Source: UBA10649 sp963793105 (GTDB lineage: Bacteria > Actinomycetota > Actinomycetes > S36-B12). Taken from it: DNA of 64,000 nucleotides. The translations under genes were made by a program, and so were the position numbers. Position 1 is the stretch's first letter, and each line of letters begins with the position of its first letter. The stretch spans positions 1 to 64,000 of the forward strand of contig CAWBZB010000003.1 of NCBI GenBank assembly GCA_963793105.1. Direction: 5' to 3'. Shown in pieces: positions 1 through 9,105 of this stretch. Below the pieces are notes generated by a model. That model ran no database searches, was not told where the DNA came from, and worked only from the letters and a program-made list of their open reading frames with translations.

Positions 1-922
1 ACGTGGCTCATGCCGGTGTCGATCATCTGCGGGCGGCGGGCGGCGGGCCGGTAGCGCAGGCAGTAGGAGTCGGCGCACAGAAACGAGCCCCCCTTGATGA
101 CCTTGCGGGGAACGCGGAACTGCGGCTGGCGCGGGTCCAGGCTGCTATCGGCCGTTCCTCCACGGGGGTCACGGGGAACACAGCAGGGGACGTGTCAGCG
201 AACCGTGTCTCCGCGTACCAGTCGTCGGTCCATTCCCACACGTTGCCGGCCATGTCGAAAAGTCCGTAGCCGTTGGCCGCGTAGGTACCAACCGGGGCGG
301 TCGTGCCGTACCCCGGCTCGGATCGCCAGGGGAAATCCCCGTGCCAGTAGTGGGCCAAGTGCTCGCCGGAGTCCTCCGGCTCGTCACCCCAGACGTATGT
401 GGCCCCGTCGATGCCGCCCCGGGCCGCCCGTTCCCACTGCGCTTCGGTGGGAAGCGTGAGGCCAGCCCAGGTCGCGTAGGCCGCCGCGTCCTCGTGCGCG
501 ACATGCACAACGGGGTGGTTGCCACGATCGGACACATCGGTGCCCGGGCCTCCCGGATGCCGCCAGTTGGCTCCGGGCGTCCACGTCCACCACTGGCTCA
601 GGTGACGCAGGTCGACGGGGCCCCTCGTTCCGTGAACGCCGTCGCCGGGAACGAGGTTCTCCGCCGGGGCGCCAGGGAATTCACGTGGGTCCAAGGGTCG
701 CTCGGCCACAGTGACATAGCCGGTTTCGGCGACGAATCGGGCGTAGTCGGCGTTGGTGACCGTGGTTCGACTCATCCAGAAGCTGCTGACCTCGACCTCG
801 CGAGCAGGCGCTTCCTCGGGATAGTGCTCATCCGATCCCATCCGGAAGGTCCCGCCAGGGATCCGAACCATGTCGGCCGTCGGCGGGTCACCGACGGCCG
901 ACGGAGAGCCTGACTCGCTCAC
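1..922 (-). CDS. Formylglycine-generating enzyme (SUMF1/FGE family), frameshifted, 3' end outside window
   Basis: FGE-sulfatase fold enzyme that would oxidise the active-site cysteine of the adjacent sulfatase to formylglycine. Seen: N-terminal MVRIPGGTFRMGS, then TLPTEAQWERAARGG and NGYGLFDMAGNVWEWTDDWY, all family hallmarks. After about position 180 the frame loses similarity, but the next frame (from about 149 down to 1) reads GGSFLC..YCLRYRPAAR, the canonical C-terminal motif with both catalytic-type cysteines. This implies one missing base between about 147 and 180. GTG start at 922 overlaps the sulfatase stop (GTGA), so the two are translationally coupled. The stop lies left of the window. 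Family call is firm; whether the frameshift is real is unknown. Confidence 0.85.
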
Positions 923-2421
923 GCGCTGCGCAGGCCCGCCCGCAGCTTGTCCAGCGCGGCAGTGACCCCGAAGGTCGCGCTCTCCTGGCGAGGCGGGAAC
1001 TCCAGGAACGAGGAAGCCATCTGCGCCACGAACGCCTGCGCGGGCACCAGCAGGAAGGCGTGGTCAAGCAACCAGTCCCAGTACGTGTTCGACGTGAAGT
1101 CGGCCCGCTCGAACGGATCGGTGCGCAAGTTGAAGATCTTCGGCACCCGGAGCTCCACGAACGGCTCAGCCCAGACCTGCAAAGTGCCCGTGACGCGCTG
1201 CTCGAGGAAGACCATCTTCCAGTTGTCGTACCGGATCGCGACGAGGTCACCGTCGTCGTTGACGTAGAAGAAGAAGTTGCGCGGGCTGGCATCCGCTTCG
1301 CCGGTCAGGTACGGCAGCTGGTTGTGGCCGTCGAGGTGGACCTTGTACGTCGTCCCGGCCAGGTCCGCGCCCACTCGCAGCTGCTCGGCGATGTCCGGAA
1401 CCCCGGCCGCCGCCAGGAACGTCGTGAACCAGTCGTTGTGGCTCATGATCCCGTTGAGAACCGTGCGCTCCGGGATGCGCCCTGGCCAGCGCACCACCGC
1501 CGGTACCCGGTAGGCGCCCTCCCAGTTGGTGTTCTTCTCCCCGCGGAACGGTGTCGTGCCGGAGTCCGGCCAGGAGTTCATGTGGGGACCGTTGTCCGTG
1601 GAGTACACGACGATGGTGTCCTCGGCCAGGCCGAGCTCGTCCAGCAGGTCGAGCAGCGTCCCGACCTGACGGTCATGGTCGATCATCACGTCGTGGTAGT
1701 CCGACTGCCAGCGCCCCGCCTGGCCCTTGCTCTCCGGCTGCACATGGGTGCGGAAGTGCATGTGGGTCGAGTTGAACCAGACAAAGAACGGAGTGTCCGA
1801 CTCGGCCTTGTCCGTGATGAAGGCCGCGGCCGCGTCGAGGAACTCCCCGTCGACGGTCTCCATCCGCTTCTTGGTCAGCGGCCCGGTGTCCTCGATGCGC
1901 TGCGTGCCGTCATCGTTCGCCCAGCAGTGCAGGACGCCGCGCGGACCGAAGTTCTGCCGGAAGTTGGGGAAGTCCTCCGGGCTGGGGTAGTCGTCGAGCT
2001 CGGGCTCCTCCTCGGCGTTGAGGTGGTACAGGTTGCCGAAGAACTCATCGAACCCGTGCATCGTCGGCAGGTGCTCGTCACGATCACCGAGGTGGTTCTT
2101 GCCGAAGTGCCCCGTCGCGTAGCCCTGCGCCTTGAGCGCCGTCGCGATCGTGGGGTCCTCGGCCTTGATGCCTATCTCGGCCCCGGGGAAACCGACCTTC
2201 GTCAGGCCGGTGCGGACCGGGTTCTGGCCGCAGATGAACGCCGCGCGACCTGCGGTGCAGCTCTGCTCGCCGTAGTAGTCGGTGAACCGCACTCCCTCGT
2301 CGGCGATCCGGTCGATGTTCGGGGTCCGGTACCCCATGAGGCCATCGCTGTAGCAGCTCAGGTTCGAGATGCCGATGTCGTCACCCCAGATGACCAGGAT
2401 GTTCGGCTTGTCCTGCGGCAT
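919..2421 (-). CDS. Arylsulfatase (type I, formylglycine-dependent)
   Basis: Hydrolyses a sulfate ester; substrate not predictable. About 500 residues, normal family length. Metal-binding Asp14-Asp15 in IWGDDIG. The formylglycine precursor lies in SCTAGRAAF (Cys55, Arg59), the CxAxR variant of the sulfatase signature. Lys109 and His111 are in HFGKNHLG, His221 in NSTHMHF, and Asp277-Asn278 in YSTDNG complete the active site. No signal peptide is visible, so the enzyme is probably cytoplasmic. AGGGAG ribosome site just upstream of ATG 2421. It is first in an operon with the overlapping FGE gene, which would activate it. Family assignment is firm. Confidence 0.92.
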   Translation of the reverse strand: MPQDKPNILVIWGDDIGISNLSCYSDGLMGYRTPNIDRIADEGVRFTDYYGEQSCTAGRAAFICGQNPVRTGLTKVGFPGAEIGIKAEDPTIATALKAQGYATGHFGKNHLGDRDEHLPTMHGFDEFFGNLYHLNAEEEPELDDYPSPEDFPNFRQNFGPRGVLHCWANDDGTQRIEDTGPLTKKRMETVDGEFLDAAAAFITDKAESDTPFFVWFNSTHMHFRTHVQPESKGQAGRWQSDYHDVMIDHDRQVGTLLDLLDELGLAEDTIVVYSTDNGPHMNSWPDSGTTPFRGEKNTNWEGAYRVPAVVRWPGRIPERTVLNGIMSHNDWFTTFLAAAGVPDIAEQLRVGADLAGTTYKVHLDGHNQLPYLTGEADASPRNFFFYVNDDGDLVAIRYDNWKMVFLEQRVTGTLQVWAEPFVELRVPKIFNLRTDPFERADFTSNTYWDWLLDHAFLLVPAQAFVAQMASSFLEFPPRQESATFGVTAALDKLRAGLRSA

Positions 2422-2630
2422 GGCTCTCCCTGTCTATGGGTGATCGCGGCAGCGTATCCGCGATAACCGGAGTCGGCACCTGCATTCCAGGGAATTCACC
2501 CAACCGTCACATGGACGCGAGCGCGCAGCCGACGGACTCGAGCCTGGGGCCTGCGCCAGCCTTGCGATGTGGCATCGTGCCAGTCCAGACTTCGCCAGAC
2601 TGAGCCGCCAGAGGGCAGGAGGACGACCAC

Positions 2631-3341
2631 GTGTCACCAACTCCCGTTCCAGCGAGGCAGTCGCCGAGCTCGCCGAAACGCTGGCGGACGCAGCTGCGGT
2701 CAATCGAGGCTGCCGCCATTGCCGGGGTTGTCTGCGCCCTCACGTGGTCGATCGGGCTCAGGGGACTTCTGGCTGCACCCTCGGTGGACGCCTCGGACGA
2801 GGAGATCATCCGCTACTACGCCGAGCCACGACCGGGCTTCTACACCCTGGTGCTGCTGCAGTTCATCGTCATCGGGACGATCGCCTTCCTGTGGTTCATC
2901 GGCGTTGTGCGGGCCCGGCTCGGCGAAGGCGAACCCAAGCTGTTCGGAACGGTCTTCCAGGGCGGCGCGATCCTGATGGCCGGGGTCGTGCTCGTGGGAA
3001 CGGCGGCCCTTGCCGCGCCCGCGGTCCTCGTGGAGGTCGGCGGCAGGCCCCCGGATCCTGGAGCAGCCTCATTGACCCGAGCGCTGGCCGTGACGCTGCT
3101 GTCGGTCTTCGCGCCGAGGGTCGCCACACTCGTCATCTTCTCCACGGCGGCGCTCGGACGCGCCACAGGCGCCCTCCCCCGGTGGCTTGTGTGGCTGAGC
3201 TACGCAGTCGGTGTCTTCGAATTCGTGAACGTCACAGTCGCCCCGACGACTGTGTACGTGTTCCCGGCCTGGATAGCGCTCGTGAGCATCGTCCTGCTCA
3301 TCCGCCGCTCCTCGCGCAGCCCGGCCTTCGTGCCTGGCTGA
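2631..3341 (+). CDS. Multi-pass membrane protein of unknown function (DUF4386-like)
   Basis: 236 residues with about six hydrophobic segments: AAIAGVVCALTWSIG, LVLLQFIVIGTIAFLWFIG, GAILMAGVVLVGTAALAAP, the stretch LAVTLLSVFAPRVATLVIFS, WLVWLSYAVGVFEFVNV, and the end PAWIALVSIVLLIRR with a positive tail. The spacing resembles DUF4386-type integral membrane proteins, but I see no catalytic motif. GTG start is chosen because GCAGGAGG sits seven bases upstream. It stands alone between two minus-strand genes. Function unknown. Confidence 0.7.
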   Translation: MSPTPVPARQSPSSPKRWRTQLRSIEAAAIAGVVCALTWSIGLRGLLAAPSVDASDEEIIRYYAEPRPGFYTLVLLQFIVIGTIAFLWFIGVVRARLGEGEPKLFGTVFQGGAILMAGVVLVGTAALAAPAVLVEVGGRPPDPGAASLTRALAVTLLSVFAPRVATLVIFSTAALGRATGALPRWLVWLSYAVGVFEFVNVTVAPTTVYVFPAWIALVSIVLLIRRSSRSPAFVPG

Positions 3342-3384
3342 CAGGCAGCGTCCCGCGCTCGCAGGCGTGGCAACCGAGAGGAGG

Positions 3385-4611
3385 TCAGGCGAAGGCCTGC
3401 CCCGGCTCGATCTCGATCGTGGCGTGGTAGATGCCGTCGCGGTCGAGGATGGCGAGGTAGGGGTCCGGGTCGAACGACTCCGCGGTGAGGACACCGGTCC
3501 CCTGCCACGTACCTTCGGCGAGCAGCTCCATCGCGACGACCGGGTTGAAGCCGGCCTGCCACCCCACGGCCTGCAGTCCGTAGCGGCTCATGATGTCCTC
3601 CGCGTCGCACATCTGGTAGCTGAAGATCTCGCGCGGCTTGCCGTCCTTGAGCCCGGTCACGTGCGTGCCCACGATCGCCCGCCCGACCATGTGATCGCCG
3701 ACCGTCGCGGGATCCGGAACGAGCGTCGCGACCACGTTGCGCGGGATGACCTGCTGGCCGTCGACGTCGATCGGGTCGGTGCGGTCCAGGCCGATGGCGT
3801 GCAGCACCTTGAGGGCTCCGATGAACTCCGCACCGAGGGCGTACTTGAAGGTCACGCGGCGAACGTCCAGCACGCGCGGGATCATCGCGACGTCCTCGTG
3901 CTCCACATGGACGCATTCGACCGGACCGATGCCCTCGGGGAAGATGAAGCTGTCCGGCTCGGAGAACGGCGGCAGGGTGAAGAAGCCCCGCTCCTTCTCG
4001 TACACCAGCGGCGGATTGAGGCACTCCTCGATCGTGGTCCAGATGGAGAACACGGTGGCGAAGGGGTAGCCCTCGATGGTCAGGTCGCCGCCGGCGCGGA
4101 TGTTGACGTCGTGGATCTCGTCGAACAGGTGCTTGGCGGCGTGGGCCGCGAAGACCTGGGCCAGTCCTGGACTGATTCCCTGGCCCAGGAGGGCAAGCCG
4201 ACCGGCGTCACGCCACGCCGCGTCCATCGCGAACTGCTCGTCGCCCAGCTTGACCCCGGTCTGGGAGTAGGGGTCGGTCGGGTCGGGCGTGGACAGGCTG
4301 ACCGCCATGTCCATGTAGTTCACGCCCGCAGCAAGTGCACCAAGGAAGACGGGCATCACGAAGCGGGGATCGACGGCATTCATCACAAGGTCGACGTCGT
4401 ATGCCCGCGCGAGCGCCTCCACGGCGCCGGCGTCCGACGCGTCCAGGTACTCCACGGGATGGCTCGCGGCATCGCCGATCGAGTCTGCCACCTCTTGCAC
4501 CCGGTCGACATCGTGACCGGCGAGCACCATCAGCTCCAGCCACGGCTTACCCGCGCTCAGCCGCGCGACGGCCTCACCCACTGTGCCCACTCCGACGAGA
4601 AGTACCTTCAA
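3385..4611 (-). CDS. Saccharopine dehydrogenase family NAD(P)-binding protein
   Basis: 408 residues. The N-terminus MKVLLVGVGTVGEAVA is a Rossmann dinucleotide-binding turn, followed by NAVDPRFVMPVFLGALAAGVNYMD-type sequence typical of the saccharopine dehydrogenase/homospermidine synthase superfamily. GISPGLAQVFAAHAA and the C-terminal GWQAGFNPVVAMELLAEGTW fit the catalytic/dimerisation domain. The family acts on amino-acid-derived imines (lysine/saccharopine, carboxynorspermidine), but no neighbour identifies the substrate. Start is TTG 4611, preceded by GGGAG. Single gene, divergent from the next secreted-protein gene. Function beyond the family level is not supported. Confidence 0.8.
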   Translation of the reverse strand: MKVLLVGVGTVGEAVARLSAGKPWLELMVLAGHDVDRVQEVADSIGDAASHPVEYLDASDAGAVEALARAYDVDLVMNAVDPRFVMPVFLGALAAGVNYMDMAVSLSTPDPTDPYSQTGVKLGDEQFAMDAAWRDAGRLALLGQGISPGLAQVFAAHAAKHLFDEIHDVNIRAGGDLTIEGYPFATVFSIWTTIEECLNPPLVYEKERGFFTLPPFSEPDSFIFPEGIGPVECVHVEHEDVAMIPRVLDVRRVTFKYALGAEFIGALKVLHAIGLDRTDPIDVDGQQVIPRNVVATLVPDPATVGDHMVGRAIVGTHVTGLKDGKPREIFSYQMCDAEDIMSRYGLQAVGWQAGFNPVVAMELLAEGTWQGTGVLTAESFDPDPYLAILDRDGIYHATIEIEPGQAFA

Positions 4612-4885
4612 GAAGTCTCCCGAATTCTGGTCGACGGCACGCGCCGACGGGCTAAACGCCGCTGGGGCCTCCGTGCGGTCGCACCGCCCAGTGTTGCAGC
4701 AGAATGCTGATTGCGCCGGTCATCGATTCAGGAACGAGGCCACAGGCCCTACGTACGAGCAGGCACGGACGGCAGGCAGGGAGCGCGGGGCGGTGTCAGG
4801 GGCCGTTTCCCATAAGCGGGGACGATCGGGGCGAAGGGAGCTATCGTTCAAGCCCCCACATGCCCAGGGAGCAGAGTTGGCATCC

Positions 4886-6436
4886 ATGTCCTTCATTCGC
4901 GTCGCCCTCGCCCGCGCCACTGCGTGCGCATCGGCATCAGCCCTCGCCGTCAGCGGTCTTGCCTTGTTTGCCGCACCCCCCGCATCTGCCGCCACGTCCA
5001 CGTCCCTCACCGGCGTCCAGGCAAACGGGCAGATCGGCGTGCCGCAGAACCTGGTGATCACGGCCGCCGTGGACGGCGGACCATGCGGAAGTGTCGCGGC
5101 ACCTGCCGCAGCGGTCTTCTCGACCGTGAGCGGTCCGGCCCAGAGGATCGGCACGGCGACGTTCTCCCGCTGCGTCGGCACGACGTTCCAGTACACCTTC
5201 CAATGGCTGCCCTCCGCGACCGGCGCGTTCTTCATCACCGCTCAGGTGGCGGGCAGCACGTCGAACGCGGTGCGCTCAGCCATCACCGCGGTTCCGACGA
5301 CGACCCGCATCACGGTGGCGAACGTGATCACGCTCGGGCAGCCCACCCCGGTGACCGCGTCCGTAACGGCCAACAACGGCAGCCTCGCCTCCCCTCAGGG
5401 CAGCATCCAGTTCTCCATCGTCGGCGGGGGCAACATCGGAGGACCGATCCCGCTGGACAGTGCCCTCCCGCCCACGACTCAGATCCAGTGGACGCCCGCC
5501 GTGCTGGGTAGCCAGAGCCTCATCGCGACCTACATCCCGTCGTCGACCAACTTCACCTGCGGCGCGTCATGCGTGAGCGCACCCGACACGACCCAGGTCA
5601 CCGCTACGGGCGTGAAGATGTTCCTGGCCAATCCGCCCGCATTCTCGGTCGGCATCCCGAGCACCATCACCGCGGTCGTCAGCGTCGTGCCACCATCCGG
5701 CACGATTCGCTTCACGGTGAACGGCTCAAGCATCGCAACGGTCCCCGTTCAGGGCAATGGCCAGGCAACCACCTCCTGGACCGCGCAGGCACCCGGCCCC
5801 GTCACGATCGGCGCCATCTGGAACGGCCCCGGCAACCAGTCCGCAACATCGCAGGAGGCCGTCATCGTCAACGCCGACCCGATCGGCCCTGACCAGATTC
5901 GGGTCACTACGACAAGCGGCACCGTTGTCACGCCGGGGGCGACCTACCAACTGCCGAACGGCAGCGTCGTCACCTACACCGCGACCACGGCATCCGGGTC
6001 GCTCGCGACGTTCACCGAGACCGGCCCATGCAGGATTACCGGCAACACCCTTACGGTCACGCAGGGCAACGGCCAGTGCCGCATCGTCGCGACCTCTCCG
6101 GGCGGCAATGGACTCACGGCAGCAAGCGGGACAGTAACCGCCAACCTGGTTCCCGGAACGCAAGCCCCTCGCGGGACCGTCCGGGCATCAGGTCGAGTCG
6201 ATCGTGGAGACACTGTCACGATCGTCACCTCCGCGAACAACGTCACTAACGCCGGGCAGCGGATGTCGTGGCGGGTCGTGAACGGGTCTCGCTTCTGCGA
6301 GCTTCGATTCCCGTCGAGCGGCAACATCCGGCTTCGGGCTGTCCGAAACGGCGACTGCGATGTCCGGGGCACCGCGCCAGCCGTGGACGGCCAATGGAAC
6401 CGACTGGTCATCAACCGCACCTACCGAGTTCGCTAG
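4886..6436 (+). CDS. Secreted protein with bacterial Ig-like repeats
   Basis: 516 residues. ATG 4886 is chosen over longer in-frame extensions because it begins a clear signal peptide (MSFIRVALARATACASASAL..., cleavage near PASAATS). The body is Thr/Ser/Val/Gly-rich with at least three Ig-like modules of the Big_3_5 kind, seen in recurring phrases such as PTPVTASVTANNGSLASPQG..IQFSI and PSTITAVVSVVPPSGTIRFTV. A cysteine-containing C-terminal domain follows (FCELRF...GDCDVRGTAPA). There is no anchor motif or catalytic residue, so an exported adhesive or structural role is inferred. A strong factor-independent terminator lies about 300 bp downstream. Confidence 0.75.
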   Translation: MSFIRVALARATACASASALAVSGLALFAAPPASAATSTSLTGVQANGQIGVPQNLVITAAVDGGPCGSVAAPAAAVFSTVSGPAQRIGTATFSRCVGTTFQYTFQWLPSATGAFFITAQVAGSTSNAVRSAITAVPTTTRITVANVITLGQPTPVTASVTANNGSLASPQGSIQFSIVGGGNIGGPIPLDSALPPTTQIQWTPAVLGSQSLIATYIPSSTNFTCGASCVSAPDTTQVTATGVKMFLANPPAFSVGIPSTITAVVSVVPPSGTIRFTVNGSSIATVPVQGNGQATTSWTAQAPGPVTIGAIWNGPGNQSATSQEAVIVNADPIGPDQIRVTTTSGTVVTPGATYQLPNGSVVTYTATTASGSLATFTETGPCRITGNTLTVTQGNGQCRIVATSPGGNGLTAASGTVTANLVPGTQAPRGTVRASGRVDRGDTVTIVTSANNVTNAGQRMSWRVVNGSRFCELRFPSSGNIRLRAVRNGDCDVRGTAPAVDGQWNRLVINRTYRVR

Positions 6437-6704
6437 AAGCTTGGGATGGGTGGATAGGACGGTCGCTTCGTAGCTTCTCGAGCCGGCCCGGCGACGAGTG
6501 CGACCCGACTCCTCGCGCTCCGGAGCCTGCGGACGCCGACGCCCACTCGCGACCAGCGCTGGACTCCCGTTCGACCCAGGCACAGGTAGCTCGTCCGGCG
6601 ACCGCCTCGACCTGTCCCCCGCGGGGACAGGGACTGTCCTCGAATGGGTCTTCTTGGGGGGCAACGACCCCCAAAGTCGTCGCCATCCGTGAGAACTTGG
6701 CGAA

Positions 6705-6731
6705 TTCAAGTCCCGTCACTCACCCCACTGA
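6705..6731 (+). repeat. Direct repeat, left copy: tRNA-His 3'-end-like sequence (possible att site)
   Basis: 27 bp matching 26/27 to 9106-9132 in the same orientation. It reads as a T-loop (TTCAAGT), a 3' T-stem (CCCGT), a 3' acceptor strand (CACTCAC), then C and CCA. A discriminator C before CCA is the hallmark of tRNA-His. The rest of a tRNA is missing upstream. Tyrosine integrases commonly use tRNA 3' ends as attachment sites; use as an att site here is inference. Confidence 0.6.
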
Positions 6732-6762
6732 AGGCCGTTGCTTCGCAACGGCCTTTTCCTTT
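6731..6762 (+). terminator. Factor-independent terminator
   Basis: AAGGCCGTTG - CTTCG - CAACGGCCTT hairpin with a 10-bp perfect stem, followed by a T-rich run (TTTTCCTTT) on the plus strand. It would stop transcription from the Ig-repeat gene, or was originally the terminator of the tRNA-His gene whose 3' end abuts it. Confidence 0.85.
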
Positions 6763-6785
6763 GCGGGCCACGTGCGCTCCCCTGA

Positions 6786-8975
6786 TCACGAACGCGATCG
6801 AACGGCGATATCGGGAGGGATGTAGCTACCGGAGAACGTCGATGGCGGCAGCAACGCCGTGCCCGTGTACGGCAGCAGGGATGGCGGTTCGTCCCCGGGG
6901 GTCGGGAAGTACGCGCGCATGATCACGCGAAGGCTGGTGCTCACGTGTGCGCTGCCGTACACCTGCCGGTTGTAGGCATCGGACGGCGTCGGGATCCAGT
7001 TCGAGGCGGGGACGCCGGACGGTAGGGACGGCCCCAACCAGATCGTGAGTGACCCGTCGGAATTCCGCGCGAGCTGCCCGGACTCCAACTCGTTGGAACC
7101 CAGTTGCGACACCGGGCGGATCGCGCCGTAGCGCAGACCAGCCGGAGAGTCGCAGGTGAGATCCACGAGAGGACCCGGCCCTCCGGAATGCTGGATGGGG
7201 ACGTGTCCCGGGGACAGCTGCTGCACCCAGGTCGAGGCGATCTGGAATGTGTACGTCACCCGGCCATCCCGTCCGGTGCCCACGACCGGATTCCCGGCCA
7301 CGTAGTACACGGCGTTGCCGCTGGCGGGCGTGAGTCCGCACCCGGATGCGGCGTCGCCGTCGAACATGACGGCGGAGCTGGCCTCCAATGGCTGCCCCCA
7401 CGAGTTCGGAGCCACGGTGACCGTGTCTCCTGCCGGGTCCACCGAGATCACCACGTCGTCCGCACGCGAGAAGTGGTTGTTCAGCACCGCCGCCTGAGGC
7501 AGGAACGGCGCCGCGACCTCGGAGGTGTCCGGCTGGTAGACGACGACGGACCAGTAGCCCTCGACATGGCCGTCTGCATCGGTGACCATCGGCGGGTACG
7601 TGCCATGGGCAGGCAGCGTCGGGTCGGCTGTCGGCGGCGTGAATGTGATCGAGTAGGTGTCGTTCCCGTCCAACTGGACGGCTCCGTCGGGCTTGTTCAT
7701 GATGGTGTAGACGGCGTCGTCCGGGACGTTGGCCGACCCGCCCTGCAGGACGATGAAGGCGCGATCCACGAATCCCCCCGGATCATTGCCGTAGTGACCG
7801 ATCTGGTCGTTCAGGATGGTCCAGTATCCGGTGTCCTTGGGGGCGGGCGGATTGGCTACTGCGGCTTCCAGCAGTCGCTGGGCGAGGTCGAAGCCCCGCT
7901 GGAGGGCAGTGAGCTGCGCGGTGCCCCATCCGGCAGGAACGCGGAATCCCCTGCGGGACAGCCCGATCGGGGCGAAGCGTTCAAGGACGCGCTGCTGGTT
8001 GGAGGACGGCGCCTGATAGGTGTCCTGCGCTCCGAACTGCGGCACTATCCACGGAGGAAGGCGGTCCACCGGGGTTCCGGACAGGGTGGCGTCGCTGCCG
8101 GGCAGGGGGCTCTTCACCAACGAAGCCCCGAGTTGGTCGAAGAAGCCCTGCGTGCAGTCCGCCTGCGCGGGGAACCCAACGATGGCGCAGGTCGGGGTCT
8201 CCTTGTAGGGAGCCGCCTGCGTGATCTGAGCCTCATCCGGGGGCGGGGTAGGGAACGTCGTCGGGTAGATGGGCTGCTGGCCGTTCGCCTCGAACTCCCT
8301 CAGGGTGTTGAGGGCGAACGTGGTCGCGAGCCGTGTGCCGATCTGGTGTGTGGACCGGGGGTCAGAACTGTCGGCGAGCGTCTCAGCGGCCAGTCGGATG
8401 AGGATCCAGCCGAGGTTCGTGTCCGAGGCCATGACCCGGTAGGTGAACCCGTGGATGACGGCCCGCTTCTTGCCGGCGTACGGAGAGTCAGGACCGACGA
8501 GGAGGTAGTACGTCGTCTTGCTGGTCGGGGTCGTGCGCGTGCCGATGCTGCCGAGCGTCTGGATGTAGGCGTCGAGGTAGTTCACGACGAAGTAGTCCTC
8601 GTCCGACGGTGGAACGGTCAAGACCAGAGCGTCGACCGTCGTGAAGTCCGTGAACCCGTTGATGTACAGAACTGAGGAGTTCGCCGCGTTTGTGGAGTCG
8701 CTGTTCCACGCCGCGGGGTCAGCGTAGGTCAACTGGTTCATGGGGGCATGCCGGATCGTGTTGTACAGGGAGAAGCGGTAGGTGAACTCCGGGGCCAGTC
8801 CCCAGACGTATGCCTCACCCGCAAGCCGGGTGATCGTCCCGAGGTCGGGCGCGGTCGTGGCCGCGGGCACTGCGGCAACGGTCGCTGCGCCGGGCGGCGC
8901 TCCGCCAGACGGGGCCGCAAGCGGGGCGGCCACCAGAAGGGCCGCGAAGACTGTACCCAGGACTTGGAGGCTCAT
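6786..8975 (-). CDS. Secreted DUF1254/DUF1214 domain protein
   Basis: Start ATG 8975 is preferred over a longer frame because it has GGTGAG upstream and opens a signal peptide (MSLQVLGTVFAALLVAAPLAA). About 729 residues: the N-terminal half is DUF1254 (GEAYVWGLAPEFTYRF..., FVVNYLDAYIQTLGSIG), the C-terminal half DUF1214 (TILNDQIGHYGNDP, NGDDTYSITFTPP-like, GYWSVVVYQPD, AYNRQVYGSAH). The biochemical role of this family is poorly known. The gene is the only one between the two tRNA-His-like direct repeats (6705 and 9106), suggesting it arrived as, or is the remnant of, an inserted segment. Confidence 0.85.
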   Translation of the reverse strand: MSLQVLGTVFAALLVAAPLAAPSGGAPPGAATVAAVPAATTAPDLGTITRLAGEAYVWGLAPEFTYRFSLYNTIRHAPMNQLTYADPAAWNSDSTNAANSSVLYINGFTDFTTVDALVLTVPPSDEDYFVVNYLDAYIQTLGSIGTRTTPTSKTTYYLLVGPDSPYAGKKRAVIHGFTYRVMASDTNLGWILIRLAAETLADSSDPRSTHQIGTRLATTFALNTLREFEANGQQPIYPTTFPTPPPDEAQITQAAPYKETPTCAIVGFPAQADCTQGFFDQLGASLVKSPLPGSDATLSGTPVDRLPPWIVPQFGAQDTYQAPSSNQQRVLERFAPIGLSRRGFRVPAGWGTAQLTALQRGFDLAQRLLEAAVANPPAPKDTGYWTILNDQIGHYGNDPGGFVDRAFIVLQGGSANVPDDAVYTIMNKPDGAVQLDGNDTYSITFTPPTADPTLPAHGTYPPMVTDADGHVEGYWSVVVYQPDTSEVAAPFLPQAAVLNNHFSRADDVVISVDPAGDTVTVAPNSWGQPLEASSAVMFDGDAASGCGLTPASGNAVYYVAGNPVVGTGRDGRVTYTFQIASTWVQQLSPGHVPIQHSGGPGPLVDLTCDSPAGLRYGAIRPVSQLGSNELESGQLARNSDGSLTIWLGPSLPSGVPASNWIPTPSDAYNRQVYGSAHVSTSLRVIMRAYFPTPGDEPPSLLPYTGTALLPPSTFSGSYIPPDIAVRSRS

Positions 8976-9105
8976 GGATCTCACCCCGTTCCCGCGGCGT
9001 CGGACAGACCAACCACCTCGACGGACTGATTCCAGTATCTTCCGACGCCAAGCAGGAAGCGCGCCAGACACGTTCGCAAGCGTTCCAACGGAGTTCGGGG
9101 CTTCC

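Larger units (their letters stand above)
6437..6785. other. Intergenic region rich in hairpins with a tRNA-His remnant
   Basis: 349 bp without a gene. It holds a hairpin near 6611-6630 (CTGTCCCC...GGGGACAG), a second near 6654-6675 (TTGGGGG...CCCCCAA), a tRNA-His 3'-end-like sequence at 6705-6731 and a strong terminator at 6731-6762. No full tRNA can be folded around the remnant, because the matching 5' T-stem and D-arm are absent. Confidence 0.6.

Noticed and set aside
1060..2466. A 468-codon open frame on the plus strand opposite the sulfatase
   Set aside because: Arg/Val-rich composition, no family resemblance, and the complementary strand encodes a complete sulfatase; an antisense shadow common in high-GC DNA.
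6600..6731. A complete tRNA-His gene at the left repeat
   Set aside because: The required 5' T-stem strand (ACGGG), D-arm and 5' acceptor (GTGAGTG) are absent upstream.
7104..8675. A 523-codon plus-strand frame opposite the DUF1254 gene
   Set aside because: Low-complexity Arg/Gly/Val sequence without motifs; the minus strand has the conserved domains and signal peptide.
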